From assembly GCA_003663225.1 (NCBI GenBank), contig QMZP01000057.1, positions 1 through 6,058 of the forward strand: a DNA stretch of 6,058 nucleotides, given 5' to 3'. The notes under the pieces were generated by a model. It was given only the letters and a program-made list of their open reading frames with translations. It did no database searches and was not told the origin of the DNA. This document shows positions 5,011 through 6,058 of this stretch, piece by piece. The position numbers were made by a program, and so were the translations under genes. The DNA is from Candidatus Aenigmatarchaeota archaeon (GTDB lineage Archaea > Aenigmatarchaeota > Aenigmatarchaeia > QMZP01). Numbering within the stretch: position 1 is the first letter of the stretch; each line of letters begins with the position of its first letter.

Positions 5011-5812
5011 CCGATATGCATGTCTTCCCGAACTCGTAGCCTATCATTCCGAAGTCAAGCACGTTTATCACATTGTCCTTGACAAGGTCTGCTCTCGGAT
5101 CCCAGTACGGGCTCCATGGTCTGGTATGGTAGGCAGCTCCCACTATGGCGAGGTCGAATATGTTAACCCTGCAATCACCGTTGGCATCGCCGAATATTGG
5201 ATAGCTATCGCACGCATCCCCCACGCTGTCGTTGTCAGAATCCTCCTGTCCTGGGTTCGATACATTCCAGCAGTTGTCCAGTTCGTCCTCTATGCCGTCG
5301 CCGTCCGAATCCAGAAACATGCTGAATACCACTACAGAACAGTTCACAATACCTGCTGTGTCGTTTGCGCAGACCCGAAGCGTGTTGGTGCCGTTGATTG
5401 CCTGTATGCTGGAATTGATTGCTCCACTGTCGTTCTTGTGCCATGTGACCATGCCTTCATAGTAGCTTGCGTATTCCCTGTCATAATAATAGCGTGTGGC
5501 TATCCGTGTCTTCAATTGCAACACGTCTCTTCTTAAACACTTCTCAGGTATTCCGTTGTTAAGAGTCGTATATGTGCCGAATATGCGCTGCTGGCTGAAT
5601 TTGATCCACTCTGAATAGTTTTGATTCCATCCCTCACGAAATTCCATGCAATACACCCATAGCCTGCCGTGGAGCATGTTGAAAAATATATCGGTTACCC
5701 TGAAGGTCCAGTTGGCTGATGAGACGTTCTCTGGTATCGTAAAGTTCTCGTATATGAAGCACTGGCTGGTAGTGTCTGTTTCGTTGTGGTATTTGCACTT
5801 GGCCTGTGTCCA
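5006..5812 (-). CDS. Dockerin-bearing secreted protein, C-terminal part after an in-frame TGA
   Basis: This is the open frame after the TGA at 5813-5815 and is continuous with the piece upstream; the first ATG after the stop is at 5677, but good protein sequence (CKYHNE, FIYENFTIPENVSSANWTF) precedes it, so 5677 is not a natural start. The middle is a beta-rich extracellular region with several N-glycosylation sequons. Near the end a TSP3-type calcium repeat (DSDGDGIEDELDNC, then DSDNDSVGDACD) leads into a type I dockerin at about 5024-5194: GDANGDCRVNIFDLAIVG with Asp, Asn, Asp, Asn, Asp ligands, then ADLVKDNVINVLDFGMIG. The second loop has Val where Asn is usual at position 3, so calcium binding there may be weaker. 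The dockerin should bind a cohesin such as that in the next gene. The stop is TAA. Confidence 0.8.
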   Translation of the reverse strand, partial: WTQAKCKYHNETDTTSQCFIYENFTIPENVSSANWTFRVTDIFFNMLHGRLWVYCMEFREGWNQNYSEWIKFSQQRIFGTYTTLNNGIPEKCLRRDVLQLKTRIATRYYYDREYASYYEGMVTWHKNDSGAINSSIQAINGTNTLRVCANDTAGIVNCSVVVFSMFLDSDGDGIEDELDNCWNVSNPGQEDSDNDSVGDACDSYPIFGDANGDCRVNIFDLAIVGAAYHTRPWSPYWDPRADLVKDNVINVLDFGMIGYEFGKTCISV

Positions 5813-5815
5813 TCA
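5813..5815 (-). other. In-frame TGA codon splitting the dockerin gene
   Basis: TGA at codon 82 of the visible frame, with similar composition and domain continuity on both sides. A single G-to-A change from TGG would explain it. No downstream structure characteristic of an archaeal selenocysteine insertion is apparent here, and Trp rather than Sec fits the local motif. Confidence 0.75.
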
Positions 5816-6058
5816 GTTGCCGTCGAAAGCGTTGCTGCATGGCCTGTAAGGCTCGTCAAACTCACCCTGGCATGCATGTGCGTCTTCCTGGTCAACATCC
5901 ACTGATTCAGGCTTGAATAAGCTATTGTTGCTCCCGTTGTTCAGCGAATACCACGCGTCGGTTATGTTGCCGTCGCTCCACCATTTCAATCCCATATCGC
6001 CATCTCCTGCGTGGGTTGTGTTGGCAGGTTCCTTTATGAACACAGAAAACCTGTATAC
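5813..6058 (-). CDS. Dockerin-bearing secreted protein, upstream part ending at an in-frame TGA; 5' end outside window
   Basis: The frame is open from the right edge to TGA at 5813-5815 (81 residues) and is in phase with the dockerin piece, so both belong to one gene of at least 350 codons. The edge sequence YRFSVFIKEPANTT and NITDAWYSLNNGSNNS resembles Ig-like repeats found in archaeal surface proteins; sequons are frequent. The end, CSNAFDGN then TGA then WTQAKC, fits a motif I recall as FDG(N/D)W(D/S)T, so the TGA stands where Trp (TGG) is expected. TGA ends several other genes here (purL, both nikR-adjacent membrane genes, the AAA gene), so general recoding to Trp is unlikely. A recent nonsense mutation or a base error is the simpler reading. 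The GTG at 6043 is not taken as a start because the frame stays open to the edge. Confidence 0.7.
   Translation of the reverse strand, partial: VYRFSVFIKEPANTTHAGDGDMGLKWWSDGNITDAWYSLNNGSNNSLFKPESVDVDQEDAHACQGEFDEPYRPCSNAFDGN

Noticed and set aside
5126..5536. Plus-strand open frame of 136 codons opposite the dockerin region
   Set aside because: The minus strand here encodes TSP3 and dockerin motifs; the plus frame has none.

Overview
The window looks like part of an archaeal chromosome. Evidence is the archaeal-type TATA boxes close to start codons, an archaeal-style NikR, the RNA cyclic phosphodiesterase ThpR, an AAA ATPase with a C-terminal winged helix next to a box-rich AT-rich intergenic region, and surface proteins rich in N-glycosylation sequons with the TSP1-like, cohesin, TSP3 and dockerin modules common in DPANN and related archaea. 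I infer a DPANN- or Micrarchaeota/Diapherotrites-like lineage, but no marker here fixes the taxon.

Layout. Bases 2-475 hold the C-terminal end of a large-type PurL (purine synthesis), followed by a hairpin terminator that faces the convergent nikR gene (555-962, minus). nikR is divergent from a two-gene operon (1079-1360 and 1357-1689, plus) of small three-helix membrane proteins. The two share an LWGASIM core and look like tandem paralogs. The divergent intergenic region carries two copies of a dyad element (964-991, 1042-1068), each placed at one of the promoters. This suggests a nickel-controlled unit of unknown membrane function.

The minus-strand pair thpR (2238-2789) and an AAA_28-type P-loop NTPase (1683-2222) forms a second operon. 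thpR is divergent from an AAA ATPase/winged-helix gene (about 3003-4070, plus). The roughly 200 bp between them hold five exact copies and one near copy of an 8-bp box (GCGTGAAG/CTTCACGC). The boxes are oriented toward each other across an AT-rich stretch, and several small hairpins lie nearby. This could be a replication origin with its initiator-like gene, or a shared operator; two boxes sit 12-13 bp before the two start codons.

From 4088 to the window end (minus strand) lie two surface-protein genes. The first is a membrane-anchored TSP1-like/cohesin protein. Upstream of it is a partial protein ending in TSP3 repeats and a dockerin. A neighbouring cohesin and dockerin suggest a cell-surface protein-protein docking pair. 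The dockerin gene has an in-frame TGA at 5813-5815, where relatives would be expected to have tryptophan, so it is a fresh nonsense mutation, a sequencing error or a recoding event.
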